NCBI GenBank assembly: GCA_907163345.1
Contig: CAJQUN010000176.1
Coordinates: 248,001 to 312,000 of the forward strand
Length of the DNA stretch: 64,000 nt
Direction: 5' to 3'
From: Haberlea rhodopensis
Taxonomy: Eukaryota; Streptophyta; Magnoliopsida; Lamiales; Gesneriaceae
Shown: in pieces, positions 48,860 to 61,841 of the stretch
Position numbering within the stretch: position 1 is the first letter of the stretch
Layout of the letters: each line of letters starts with the position of its first letter
Position numbers and translations under genes: made by a program
The notes under the pieces: model-generated
What the model was told of the DNA's origin: nothing
Seen by the model: the letters and a program-made list of their open reading frames with translations, nothing else
Databases searched by the model: none

Positions 48860-51124
48860 TGTAAGACCCCAACCCCCTAACTCGTCATTAGTGCAATTAG
48901 ACGTCATTTGAGTATAAAAATTTTCCATTCTTTAAAAGAATCCTTACATGCTTCACTTATTATCCATGACATAAATAATACTCAGCAATAAGACTCAAGG
49001 TTCACCCATTATCATCACCATTGCACCACTTTTACATTTTGAGTTTTTATAAGAATTTGGGCAGAGTCCCCCCCATAAATTGGGCTATCCGGAAATAAAA
49101 ATACGTCACATAATATCACTCCCAACCAGGGACAAACACACTACGAAAACAGAATACTGAAACTAAGTAAATTCCCCGCCAGGGAAAACACCATCCTAAG
49201 AATAAGAAGACATCACAAGTGGGTTTCAACACCCTTATACATTCCATATACATGCATTAAAATGCCCACAAGCGAGCAACGAATAATAGATAGTCATCCA
49301 GATGCATAGTTAACATATACCATCAGCTCAATCTCGTATATCAGCTCAATCTCACACTACGCTTCTGGAAGCATCATCCGATAAGGTTCGAGCCTAGCAC
49401 CCCAAGGCAGCATCGTACCTGTTGTACCTGTTTCACCAGAAACAGCCCCCACACAGGGTGAGCATACTCCAACTCAATCAATCACAAATCGATATACAAA
49501 ATCATAATGCAACAGTTTAGATTATTCAAAACTCATAAAATATACTCCCTGTACAATTCCGAGTTTGTATAGCTTCCACACACTGTTCCTGTTTCAACCT
49601 CACGCACATTCATAATGTCAAGTGTAGTATTATCATTGAAAACATGATACTCAACGATACTATGAATTCACTACAGCAACCATTTATTATTTATGCGCAA
49701 CATAAATAATTCAACATCAATGTAAACCTGGTTATCCCACTATCTCATTCTCGACAATTTCTCATATCGCTCATGCCCAAGGCATCAATACTCAACTAAT
49801 ATAATCGGCTCACGTACATCGACGTATCCACCATTCCACGTATATTAAACTCAATTCTCAAACTCAATCACTGAACCTTAAAACATCACATTAAAATACA
49901 TGTATGCATGAATATATAAATACTGGGATACCTGCTCGTACGTCACCACGTACCTGATAGTCGATAATAAAGATTAGGCTATTCTTGACATCCCGATGCT
50001 TGTCAAGTATCTATCATTTTACAACTCAATATCAGATTATTATATTAAATTATTATATTAACTCAGCATATAAATATAACCTCTCATCACCTTTCAAACA
50101 ACTACTAAAATACAATGTACAGAAATTTAGGCATATACTACAATTCGAAACATATTCAAATTGTTGAAATCTATCAACATTTGTAGGCTCATAATAGTCA
50201 AATATATGCCATTTCTAATCACCTTTAAATCAAATAGCTGAATAAAATTAACACCAAATAAATATAATCGAAACTCAAATATATAATAATTTGAGCACAA
50301 AAATATGTTTATAAATTATCTCTTCTTCGACACATCATCTACAACTTTGTTGTTGGTTTTCTTCTCAAAGAAATCATGATTCAATCAGGATATTATATAA
50401 ATTAAACCAAGCATGTTCTATGTTCTGCCCTATTTTCATTAATCACTCAAAAATCTAATTGAGTGACATTTAATACAAATCAAAGAGGAAAACAAGGCAG
50501 TATGATCGAGAAGCATGTTAATGCAACCCAATTTCAAATTCAATTTGCACTTGTAACAAACTAATCATTTTAATGCTGCTAATGTCCAAGTTTGCCCTAA
50601 CCCAATCAATTTATCAAAGACTTTCATCGAGTAATGCTCAAACAAGAACTAGAAGATAAATTCTAATAATAGTAGAAATCTATTACCTTGACTAGTACTT
50701 TATTTTGTGAGCAAAATAAAGCATAGCACGAAGAGTAACCAGTTTCTCTATCTTTCGGCTCCTGAAGCGCATACAATTTGGAAATTCTACACGTATTTGA
50801 ATAGTAAGCCATGGAATGACGCGTATACTTTGGTGACACGTGTCGAAGCGACACGTGACGCCTCTTGTGAGGAAGTTTCGATATATTTACATACATATTG
50901 TGTTCAACCTTTCAACATGAAAGTTGTAGCTCTTTCTTTTATCTCCACGTCTATAATAAATTCACTTGATTTCAACCTTGTATGACAAAGTTATGTCCGA
51001 AATACTAAATCATATTATAATAAATAATTTATTCTGGGCACATTATCCATCGACTATCCAATAGGACCCCGTGCTTACATCATAACGATCAAGTATAATT
51101 TATATGACTTTTTCAGGCGTTACA
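48860..51124 (-). mobile_element. Solo LTR (2265 bp) with GTATT target duplication
   Basis: Ends are TGTAAGACCCC and GGCGTTACA (TGTAA/TTACA inverted). GTATT flanks at 48855-48859 and 51125-51129. No internal coding domains. On the minus strand it starts TGTAACGCC and ends GGGGTCTTACA, the usual look of Gypsy LTRs, so minus orientation is inferred. Confidence 0.88.
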
Positions 51125-51211
51125 GTATTCAATAACAAAGTCCATGTTTTTGAATTAATTAATAATCAAACGATTTGCTTATATTTTCTATTTATTATCA
51201 ATATTGTGATT

Positions 51212-51750
51212 GCCGTGAATTCGATTACATCAAGTCTCGATACAAACAAATTAATCGGACCAAATTATTTTGATTGGCTATTAAATTTAAAATTAGTGTT
51301 TGATTATGAGAAGTTGCTTTATATCATTGATGGGAAACCTCTTGTTGAAGTGTTTCCTAATACGTCTAATGAAGAAATCACCACACTTGTGAAGTGGAGG
51401 GACGATGATTTCGAGACTAGGTGCTATATGATAGCATCAACGTCAAATGAATTTCAACATGGATATGAGAATTTTGCTCACACTGCTGATATTTTCCAAC
51501 ACCTGCAAATGTTGATAGGTGAACGGAAGCGATTACTGAGACTTGCACTTCAAAAGAGCTATTTTCATTTTACATGCAAGATGGGCTTCAGTCTATGAGC
51601 ATGGTGTAAGAAAAATATATCTTGTTGAGAAATTGGAAACTGAATGTGGCAATACCTCATTAACTGACTGTAGATTTGATCTTATAGTCAAAATGTTGGG
51701 AACTCATGAGTCCTTGATTCAAAAGGAGAAACGTGTTCTTCTTTTCTAAT
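51212..51750 (+). pseudogene. Copia gag remnant of the host element
   Basis: NSITSSLDTNKLIGPNYFDW and LKLVFDYEKLLYIIDGKPL match the N-terminus of copia gag; a second frame (51543-51749) continues with IYLVEKLETECGNTSLTD. The initiator Met is not obvious and a stop lies at 51596-51598. Zinc-knuckle-like text near 51850 is degraded. Confidence 0.8.
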
Positions 51751-52349
51751 ACCAATGGTATGAAGAGTTCAAGGATAAAGAAGAGGAAGGGAAATGGTTC
51801 TCAACCTCAAAAGACGAAAATGGATTAGTAGCAACTAAGAAGGAAATGCATCTATGTTTTCACTGCTGGTCACTGTCGCAAAACTGCAAGGAATACCTAC
51901 ACCAGAAGCATTCTGGAAATGGTGTATTTTAAAAAAATTAATGTTTGTATTGTTTCTACTTCTTTGGTATATGATGCCAATTGTGCTCACATATTTGCAA
52001 AGAGTTGCATATGTGGAGAAGAGTACAGAGCCCTAGGAAGGTGAAACCTACATGAGGCTAAGCATTATAGCAAGAGTTGTTGCAAAGGTTGTTTGAAACA
52101 TTTATTTTATATAAAATCTTGAACTGGTTAGGAACTGGTTTGAGCAATTATTTATTTGTTCTAGATTTAATCATGAACATTGTTCCTATTTGATAGAGAA
52201 TGACATTGTTTTAAATTTGCGAATATGATGTGCAGTATTTTTAAGAATGTATGTTTTATTGAATCTGGTGAACTTATGAACGATTAGTATGATTATATTC
52301 TAAGAATATAAAAAGAATGAAAACTTAAATCCCACATATCTTTAGCATG

Positions 52350-54858
52350 TGCTGAATGTCCATTGAATTTGATTCATATGGACATATGTGGAGCACTAAA
52401 TGTTAGTGCAAGAGGATGTTGAGTTATCTTAAAGAGAATATGATTCTCTCTGAGCATCTCTCTAAAGTTACATATTTGTTGAACACAATTCATACCAATA
52501 CAGTGACGAAAACTCCATATATGATATGGACTGAAAAAATCCAAATATAGATTTGAGATTGTTCTGCTTATGTGAAGCAACCGGTGGGAGATAAGTTGGA
52601 TAGTTGATCCATCTTATGTTATTTTCTAAAAATTTATATTATCAATTGGAGACAAAGTGTTGTTTCGCAAGTGCAGTATTTCTAGAGAAAATGTTTCTAT
52701 TAGAAATGAATGACAATATAATATAACTTGAAGGGTTCAAGAACCCCAAACCACTAGAAAAGTGAAAACAATGAAATTAATTGAGTCAATCATAACCTTT
52801 GAACTACACATACCAATAGGGGTGGGAAACGTGTTCGGGAATTCGGGTCCCGACCCGACCCGATCGGGTATTTCCCGATCGGGTCGGGATAATCAGATTT
52901 TTTGGGATAATCGGGTATTACCCGATCGGGTAGTGGCGGGTTCGGGATGGGATTCGGGTAGGGGTTTGAGAGAAAAATTGTTCAGGTTCGGGTACCCAAA
53001 CCCGATTTCCTTTTAAAAATAAAAAAAAATACTTTTTAGGTTTAAATCTAAAGAGCGTTTTTTTAAAAAAAAATAAAAAAAAATAAAAATTCAAGGTTCG
53101 GTACCCGAATTCGGGTACCCGAACCCGGTTTCGGGTACTCGAAACCCGAATTTTGGGTACCTGACATATTCGGGTTCGGGTTTGGGTATGCCTTTAGTAA
53201 TCCCGATACCCGATTACCCGAACCCGAATATCCATACCAAGGAGATCTGAAAGTGTTTCAAGAACTCCTGATAAATTGAATTTACTCCTAGAAAGTAGTC
53301 AAAATGATTTTGACCATGGATGTGATCCTAGGACTTTCAAGGAGACGATGTTGGACATTGTTTCGGGATATTGGCGAGATGCTATGAGATTTGAAATAGA
53401 CTTCATGTACTCTAATAAGGTATGGACCTTAGTAGATCCTCTTTGGGAATTTTTCACATTAGCTGCAAATGGATCTACAAGTGAAAGCTTGGAGTGGATG
53501 GGTAGGTAATGAATGACCTTCAAAGCTTGACTGGTGAGAAACGGTTATTATCATAAGCAAAGAGTTGTACTGAGAAAATTTTCATCGGTTATGATGCTAA
53601 AGTCTATTCGAATTTTATTAGCTATATCTTCATATTCTGACTATGAGATATAACAGATGGATGTGAAGACTTTTATACAAGGAAGCCAGAGGGCTTCACA
53701 ATCATTGGGATTGAGCAAAAGGTTTGCAAACTCCAGAGGTCCATTTATGGGTCTAAGAAGGCATCCCGAAGTTTGAATGTCTGTTTTGATAACATAATCA
53801 AAGTGCTTGGTTTTGTTAAAAATCCGGAAGTGACATGTGTGTGCAAAAGGGTTAGTGGAAGCATGGTTACATTTGTGATGCTTTAAGTCGATTATATAAT
53901 GCTCATTGTGAATGGTACTGGATTAATCAATTAAAGCATGATTATCTACTAATTTCTCCATGAAAGATTTGGGAGAAGCGTCCTACGTGCTTAGCGTACG
54001 GATCTATAGGGATAGATCTAAAGGATGCTTGAGATCTCTCGATCTACGTACATAAACACTGTGCTAAAAGAGTTTAGCATGGAATAGGCGAAAAATGAGT
54101 TTCTTTCCAATATGTCATAATATTCATTTCTCGAGTCAATGAGGTCTTAAGATTGTTGAGGAGAGAGAAAAGATGACATTGGTACCTTATGTTTCGATTT
54201 TTAATAGCATAATGTATGTTATGTTATGTACTTGGCTTGATGTATGTTCTTATAGTAATGAGCAGAAATCAGACATATCTCGGTGAAGTCACTGGAAAAC
54301 TGTGAAAACAATCCTCATGTGCTTATGAAGAACTTAGGATATGTTCATAGTTTTTTGATCTGTAAGTGGAGAAATAAAAGTTGAAGGCTAAGCTGATGCT
54401 GGTTTTTCTATCGGATGTAGATGATACCAAGTTGATGTTCGGATTTGTATTTAAGCTTAATGATGATGTTGTCTCTTGGAACATTCCAAGCAAGACACCA
54501 CATCGGATTCCACTACTGAAGCTGAATACATTGCAGCATACGATGCAGCAAATATGCAGTTTGGATATGAAATTTCATCCAAGAGTTGGGTGTAATTTCT
54601 AGCGTGGTTGACACAGTTCATGTGTACCGTGACAACAGTTGGGCTATTATAATAGCCAAGATCTCAGCAGTATCCAAACATATATTGAGAAAATATCATC
54701 TAATGAGAGAGATGGTAGACTCGACATTATTATCGAGAGAATCGCTTCAACAGAAAATTTGTGAATCCACTGACAAAGCCTTTACAACCATTGGTGTCTG
54801 TCAGACATCTTGGGAAGATGGTCTTGAGACACATGAGAAGTTGGCTTTGGGAAAGTGA
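52350..54858 (+). pseudogene. Copia pol remnants (integrase, RT, RNase H)
   Basis: Integrase start ECPLNLIHMDICGALNVSARG at about 52357; integrase-RT linker and RT start at about 53243-53460 (WRDAMRFEIDFMYSNKVWTLVDP); RT pieces with stops to about 54200; RNase H at 54381-54858 (SKHILRKYHLMREMVDSTLL). A MITE at 52817-53232 interrupts it. Many stops; inactive. Confidence 0.85.
52817..53232. mobile_element. hAT-type MITE (416 bp) inside copia pol
   Basis: CATACCAA flanks both sides (52809-52816 and 53233-53240), an 8-bp duplication typical of hAT. It starts TAGGGGTGGGAAACG and is filled with CGGGTACCCG/CCCGATCGGG repeats in both orientations. Removing it plus one duplication copy restores the copia reading frame (ELHIP-RRSES). 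Non-coding. Confidence 0.88.
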
Positions 54859-56221
54859 AATATATTGTTGTCATATGCGATTAAGTAAATCAATAGTTGA
54901 TTGATTGTACTTATAATCTTAGTATGACAAATCTTTGTTTGAACATTAATATATATGACACTTCTTCATCTGTTTACCCATGCGTCTTGATGTATTAATG
55001 AAGTCCTTGAGATTGCTTTAGTTCATAGAATGTGCTTATGCATATGATGGTGACCATGAAATACATTTTCGACTGCGCTTTCTAAAAGTTCCTGGTCGAT
55101 GAGCCTTCGAGAATGGGATATCGATATATGCTCATTAGAGACTGGTATTAATGATGTGTCTAGTGTAGTGCGCCGCGTTTCATCGGTGTTGGCTTGGGAA
55201 GTCAGCACACATGAATAGGTGCTCATTAGGAATGAGTTCACTGAACGACCCTACTCGGAATTCTATAAGTGGTTACCACTTGTCGAGTATAGAATTTCTA
55301 GTTATAGTTGTGCACCATTACTCCTCATGACCAGATGCGTCATTGAGGTCTTGACAGATAGCTGTGTAATTTGATTTAATGACTGATCACATACATGTCA
55401 TAAAGTTGTTATTTTGGGTATTCAGTGATGCTGTCAGAGGTATATGATTGTCGTTGGGCATTCACCACTGGTCTTGATGAACCAGGATGTCCTATGTGTT
55501 TTTTTGTATATGATTCAAGGAATCTCTGGCCAGAGTTGGTAGTGCTTGTGAAAAAATAGTTTTACATATACGCACACAATGAATCATATAACGTGAAACA
55601 AATACATAGTTATTGAAATCATAAGGGGCCTCGACCAACCAATGCCTTAGATTCAATCGGGACATATTGAGTGAAAGGAATGTACTGCACGCTAACTATG
55701 GCTGACAGGTTCTCGTACGTTGCTATTCATTTGTATCTAGGTCTTCGTGAAGCGCAGATGCTAGGCGCTACCCATGATCGGTAGGTTGTTGCTGAAATTA
55801 TATTTCGGCAATCGTCTATTAAATGAGTTTAATTGACAATGGGGCATTCAGGGTAAGCCCAAAGAAGTTGTTTGACTTCTAAAATCACAAAGGTTGTGAT
55901 CCTACTGCTATGATACACGTGAGCCTCGCCGGGTCACAATCGACCGACCGTCGTTCTATCAATGAGAAGTGAGACTTAAATATTAAGTGATCAAATTGAG
56001 TGATTTGGAAGAGATGAATTTAATTTTTGAAAGCTCCTCACTTTAGTGGAGTTTCTATATTTGAAAATGTTTCATTTATAGAAAGTTCTAAAATTAAATC
56101 GTTTGATATATTTATGTCTCATAATTATGTACATTGATAGTACATCAAGTTGTTCATTTAGATTGAGTTACTTGGATTATGATTTTGTAGTTTTGTGTTG
56201 GCTTTTGGGCAAGTGAGAAAT
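54859..56221 (+). other. Copia 3' non-coding region
   Basis: No gene seen. Ends with a purine-rich tract (GGGCAAGTGAGAAAT) directly before the 3' LTR. Confidence 0.65.
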
Positions 56222-56598
56222 TGTTAGCATAAATGCCCAGCAAGCTAAACGGCCCGATGAGCTTTATGCACCCTAGCCCAATTAGCTAACTCATTGCTAC
56301 TATAAATATAACATCATCTCTAGGGTTAGATTATTCCATACAATTCACTCTATCTCATAGAAACGCCGACACCACACTAGCACCGGTGCTGGGCTTGTAG
56401 GTCTGGTCAGATTGATTGGACTCGAGGGTCACCAACATCAGATTCTCGTCGGTGAACGATAATTCTTTTCGTGTTTTATATTTGATATTTGCACATGTTA
56501 ATATATGAATTAGGCGCGATCTCTCCGTCCCGGGTAAGATCTGTTTATGTTTTATTCCGCTGCGTTTGGATCTGACGCCGGGGTACGAAAACCCAACA
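56222..56598 (+). repeat. 3' LTR of the host copia element
   Basis: TGTTAGCATAAATGCCC to ACCCAACA, 377 bp, matches 28032-28416 with scattered substitutions; TATA-like CTATAAATATAAC at about 56300. Confidence 0.92.
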
Positions 56599-56669
56599 TG
56601 AGTCACGTCTCATACATAAATATTACCACACATATAATCGATTTTTTTTATGCTACAAGGGGTAATGCC
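56599..56669. repeat. Right copy of the flanking duplication
   Basis: Matches 27981-28050 (see there). The ancestral upstream region of the CHX28-like gene resumes here. 56670-56962 shows no gene. Confidence 0.85.
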
Positions 56670-57776
56670 TTGGGGGCAATCTCACCATCCACAACCCCAC
56701 ATGTTAGAATATTCCACATGGAGAGCCAACATGAATGTAAGTATGTAACTCATATAATCCATACTAGCCCACAAATAATTTAATTAACAATTTTTTTTAT
56801 TTGCACGTTTAAGCATATGATATCTTTTGGCTATTGGTAGAAGTAAAAAAAATCGCACAACCCAACTTATCCGTCCAACCCGCATTCACCCAATGTATCC
56901 GCCCGCATCATTATATATTAAAGATGTCTTTAATTAAAAAAAATTAAATCTTTTAGTGGTTTAAGTTTGTTAGGATCAATTTTGGGGGTGGGTTGTCATT
57001 CCACACCCGAGTTCAACCAACTTGAGCTTCAATAGCTCGTGTTCTTGAAATAATTGCACCGAGAGATTATATCGAGTTCGGTTACAAAACCGAGCGGAAG
57101 ACACTCGACATAACCCACTCTGTAACCGATTAAACATTTGAAAGGCATTTTAAAGATATGCAAGAAAGTATGTAAAAGCAGTAAGGTAAATAACACAAGC
57201 ATTTGTTTCTGGAAGTTCGAAGCACAACGCTTCTACGTCTCCCCTTCTTCCTTTGCAGGAAGGATACACTAGAAGACTTTGATTTATACAACTCTTTGTA
57301 CAAACCCGATCCAGTTGGGCATTCCCCATCCAACTAGAACTCCTAGCAACTCAACTATGTATGTTCTTTAATGTCTTACATACAAAGACCTCTCAATCGG
57401 TTGTGATGAATCATCAACCGTTACAATGGTATTCACTCTTCTATTTTAGCTCACAAATACAATGAATAGAGTGAATACAAAGGCACAAATGATCTCCTAA
57501 CAGATCTGATACAGCAAGGTAAGAGGTGCCAAAGGTTTGAGGCGTGCTCTTCATTTAGCAGCTTTTGTCTTTGAAGTTCCTCAATTGAATCCCAAGTGGG
57601 CTTGCTTTGGAAGGCTTGGATTGATCTTCAATCAGCTGTGAGTTTCCAAATCATGTATATATAGCCCCAAGTAATGATATATACATTAGATACAAGAATA
57701 TAACCGTTGGGACAATTTTGGTAAGCTTTCAAACATTGCAACTGTCATATTCTGCTTTCTGGGCTATTTATGGAAG

Positions 57777-58208
57777 TCCCGCTGGTCCTCTAGCTGGTCT
57801 GGTCAGCTGGTCCTCCAGCTGGTCCTTCAACTGGTTCTCTCCAGCTGGTACTCCAGCTGGTCCTCCAGCTGGTCCTTCAGCTGGTTCTCTCCAGCTGGTA
57901 CTCCAGCTGGTCCTTCAGCTGGTTCTCTCCAGCTGGTACCCCAGTTGGTCTGGTCAACTGGTACTCAAACTGGTCCTTCAGCTGGTACTCAAATTGGTCC
58001 TTCAGCTGGTACTCCAGCTGGTACTCCAACTGGTCCTTCAGCTGGTACTCCAGCTGCTCTGGTCAACTGGTACTCCAGCTGGTCCTTCAGCTGGTACTCA
58101 AACTGGTCCTTCAGCTGGTACTCCAGCTGGTACTCCAACTGGTCCTTCAGCTGGTACTCCAGCTGGTCTGGTCAACTGGTACTCCAGCTGGTCCTTCAGC
58201 TGGTCCTC
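57777..58208. repeat. CAGCTGGT minisatellite in the left LTR
   Basis: Tandem 9- and 12-bp units (CAGCTGGTACTC, CAGCTGGTCCTT, CAACTGGTACTC). Because unit lengths are multiples of three and lack stops, all forward frames stay open and give repeats such as LQLV, AGTP and SWYS. These are not genes. Confidence 0.95.
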
Positions 58209-60007
58209 ATTTCAGCAACCAAACTCAAGGGCATTTCTTAGCACATCATCAAGCTGTAAAATATCATCTATGAACTGCACACTTGATGAAATATGTTAGC
58301 AACACAATAACAAGTTTTGTTAACATCAAAACCAAGATTATTCGGGTTTCCAAAACCCAACAATCTCCCCCTTTTTGATGATCACAAAACTTGAATAAAA
58401 ATATGACATTAAAGCACAATGTTGCATAACAAGAAAAATCACATATTTTTAAACAACATATTTCTCCCCCTTTTTGTGTGAATCAAAAAGGAAGACAAAT
58501 AAAATTTACTCCCCCTCAAGGATTGAGATTAAACTCTCCCCCTTAATTTTAAAAGGTTTGAAAATTTGAGCAAGTGAGGGGCAAATGGGGTAGGCTAACA
58601 CAAATTTAAAAAAAATGCAATGCACATTGATTTTTGAAAAAATTAACCTCTTTTGATGATGGATGAAGCATACTTGGCAACAAATTTGAATTTCTTGACA
58701 AAACTCAACAATGTACATTTCATCTTTCTGCGGTGGCAGCACACTTAGTCCAACTTGAGCTAATAAACTGCTTTTCCTCGAGCAAGTTTGGGCTGCAAGA
58801 CCTATACCGTTGCGATCCTCTATGAGTCTAGTTTTCAACGCAAAAAACGGTTCGTCATTTGGACATCCGAGCAAGAAGTTATGCCAATTTTCCCAAAGTC
58901 GCTGCAAGCTGCCAGAAAAACTGATGCTTCGAAAATTGTTAGAAAAAAATTCAAAGTAAAAAATAAAATGAGTTTAGAACATATTGAACGAAAATTTGAA
59001 CATTTAAAATAGATTTTAAAATTATTTTCGTGCAAAATGAATGCAATGAAATTGATTTTTATGCTAAAAATTTTCATACACCAAGGTTTAGAAAATTATG
59101 CTATGAAAATAATTTCATGCTCAAGAGAAAGTTTCTTTAAAAGATTTCCGTCTAAAATCGGTTAAAATGCTTTCCAAGAACAACCTGGCTCTGAACCACT
59201 TGTTAGGATCAATTTTGGGGGTGGGTTGTCATTCCACACCCGAGTTCAACCAACTTGAGCTCAATAGCTCGTGTTCTTGAAATAATTGCACCGAGAGATT
59301 ATATCGAGTTCGGTTACAAAACCGAGCGGAAGACACTCGACATAACCCACTCTATAACCGATTAAACATTTGAAAGGCATTTTAAAGATATGCAAGAAAG
59401 TATGTAAAAGCAGTAAGGTAAATAACACAAGCATTTGTTTCTGGAAGTTCGAAGCACAACGCTTCTACGTCTCCCCTCCTTCCTTTGCAGGAAGGATACA
59501 TTAGAAGACTTTGATTTATACAACTCTTTGTACAAACCCGGTCCAGTTGGGCATTCCCCATCCAACTAGAACTCCTAGCAACTCAACTATGTATGTTCTT
59601 TAATGTCTCACATACAAAGACCTCTCAATCGGTTGTGATGAATCATCAACCGTTACAATGGTATTCACTCTTCTATTTTAGCTCACAAATACAATGAATA
59701 GAGTGAATACAAAGGCACAAATGATCTCCTAACAGATCTGATACAGCAAGGTAAGAGGTGCCAAAGGTTTGAGGAGTGCTCTTCATTTAGCAGCTTTTGT
59801 CTTTGAAGTTCCTCAATTGAATCCCAAGTGGGCTTGCTTTGGAAGGCTTGGATTGATCTTCAATCAGCTGTGAGTTTCCAAATCATGTATATATAGCCCC
59901 AAGTAATGATATATACGTTAGATACAAGAATATAACCGTTGGGACAATTTTGGTAAGCTTTCAAACATTGCAACGGTCATATTCTGCTTTCTGGGCTATT
60001 TATGGAA

Positions 60008-60460
60008 GTCCCGCTGGTCCTCCAGCTGGTCCTTCAGCTGGTTCTCTCCAGCTGGTACTCCAGCTGGTCCTTCAGCTGGTTCTCTCCAGCTGGTACTCCA
60101 GTTGGTCTGGTCAACTGGTACTCAAACTGGTCCTTCAGCTGGTACTCAAACTGGTCCTTCAGCTGGTACTCCAGCTGGTACTCCAACTGGTCCTTCAGCT
60201 GGTACTCCAGCTGGTCTGGTCAACTGGTACTCCAGCTGGTCCTTCAGCTGGTACTCAAACTGGTCCTCCAGCTGGTACTCCAACTGGTCCTTCAGCTGGT
60301 ACTCCAGCTGGTCTGGTCAACTGGTACTCCAGCTGGTCCTTCAGCTGGTACTCAAACTGGTCCTTCAGCTGGTACTCCAGCTGGTACTCCAACTGGTCAA
60401 CTGGTACTCCAGCTGGTCTGGTCAACTGGTACTCCAGCTGGTCCTTCAGCTGGTCCTCAT
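60008..60460. repeat. CAGCTGGT minisatellite in the right LTR
   Basis: Same units as at 57777-58208 but a different order and number of units. Confidence 0.95.
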
Positions 60461-60616
60461 TTCAGCAACCAAACTCAAGGGCATTTCTTAGCACATCATC
60501 AAGCTGTAAAATATCATCTATGAACTGCACACTTGATGAAATATGTTAGCAACACAATAACAAGTTTTGTTAACATCAAAACAAGATTATTCGGGTTTCC
60601 AAAACCCAACAAAGTT

Positions 60617-61800
60617 GTAAATTGTAATTTTTAAACACATCAATGTTTCAGTTTGCTAATTTGCTGTGTATTATTTGGAGTATAACTTGTACTTATCTTT
60701 TTATTATAATTTATCTTGACGATAGTCATTGATTCATTGAGAGAAACAGTGGTTTCAAATTCTTTTAATTATCCATCTTGTAATAACAAGAATTTTTTTA
60801 TTTTGTGAACTTCATTTTGTAGTAAGAAGAAAAGTTTTTTATTAACATTTCTAAGTTTTTTTTTTTTTTTGTAGAAGTAAATGTTTAAAGTTATTGATGT
60901 TCCAATTGATGGTGGAAGATTTTTATACTTCAATTTATTATTATTTTTGTATCATATTGTAAGGTATCATTTTCAGTTTCAGTTTTAGTATATGATTTGG
61001 AATATATATCATTTTAGGGTAACCGTGATATAATTCTTGATTTTCAATTGTAAAGAATTTGATAATATGTTTCATATAATATTTTTTGTTCACATGATTG
61101 TATATTTTTATTTTTTATATTGCTCTATCATTTTCTTTTATTTTAGTTTTATTTTATTAACATCGATAGTAAATACCTTAGTTTAAGAACTTGTAAAATG
61201 CACTAATTGTAATTTATTTCTATTAACCATCATCACTCACTGAAACCGCGTGGTTTTATATTTATTGTGTAGTTGTAGTTTAACAATTTAGCAACTCGTA
61301 TGTATTAAGTTGGGTGATTTTTTTTTCATGTCTACCCACTCAAACCTACCCACGTACAACCTAGTTGTTTCTTTATATTTATTTCATTTAGAAGAAAAAA
61401 ATTTGTAGGATGGTTATGTAAAAGTAGTGTTGACCTTTTGTTGGCAAGTTTTGTCGTGTAAATTAAACAAAAGGGAAAATACCGTGTCTACTTGGAGCAT
61501 TTTCGTTTCTTGTTGGGTAAGTTTTATCATGTAATTAAATGTGATTTTTAAGGTGTTCTCAACTTATATTATAGTAATAATAACATATATATTTAACTCT
61601 AGGTTGACATTTTGGATTTCCTCCAAGTTTCTATATCCAAATGTAATGTACTTGGAAATTGATCGGTTTGTTACTCGAGTACAAAATATATAATTATTAA
61701 GACATGTATTTTAAATTAGACCCGCTCGCTCCCACGTGAATTTTACCATTCATTATATATAATAATATCTTTTTGCAAAATATATCATACGACGCAAAAC
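60617..61800. other. AT-rich intergenic region
   Basis: No gene or repeat boundary recognised; poly-T runs and ATTTTATT-rich sequence. Confidence 0.6.
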
Positions 61801-61841
61801 ATTATTCCACACAGAAACCAAACATAATGTTTTCTGTTTCA

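Larger units (their letters stand above)
28032..56598 (+). mobile_element. Ty1/copia retrotransposon, host of all nested insertions
   Basis: 5' LTR about 28032-28416 and 3' LTR 56222-56598 (377 bp) match over their length and both end ACCCAACA or ATCCAACA. The primer-binding site TGGTATCAGAGC follows at 28418-28429, complementary to initiator tRNA-Met. After removing a MULE (28981-47395), a solo LTR (48860-51124) and a MITE (52817-53232), a leader, gag, and degraded integrase, RT and RNase H appear in copia order. All reading frames are broken, so the element is dead. Confidence 0.9.
56968..60611 (-). mobile_element. Short non-coding LTR retrotransposon (LARD/TRIM-like)
   Basis: LTRs 56968-58362 (1395 bp) and 59201-60611 (1411 bp), starting TGTTAGGATC and ending ACCCAACA on the plus strand, with AAGTT duplications at 56963-56967 and 60612-60616. 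Orientation is minus: the primer site (complement AGTGGTTCAGAGCCAGG, 59200-59184) adjoins the right LTR and a polypurine tract (complement AAAAAGGGGGAGAT, 58376-58363) adjoins the left one. The 838-bp interior has no gag or pol, so it depends on other elements. Confidence 0.92.

Noticed and set aside
58506..58907. 133-codon minus-strand open frame in the short LTR element
   Set aside because: It lies in an 838-bp interior with no gag or pol motif; I see no support for a protein.
57718..60549. Long open frames encoding LQLV, AGTP or SWYS repeats
   Set aside because: They are open in several forward frames at once because the minisatellite units are multiples of three without stops; they lie inside LTRs.
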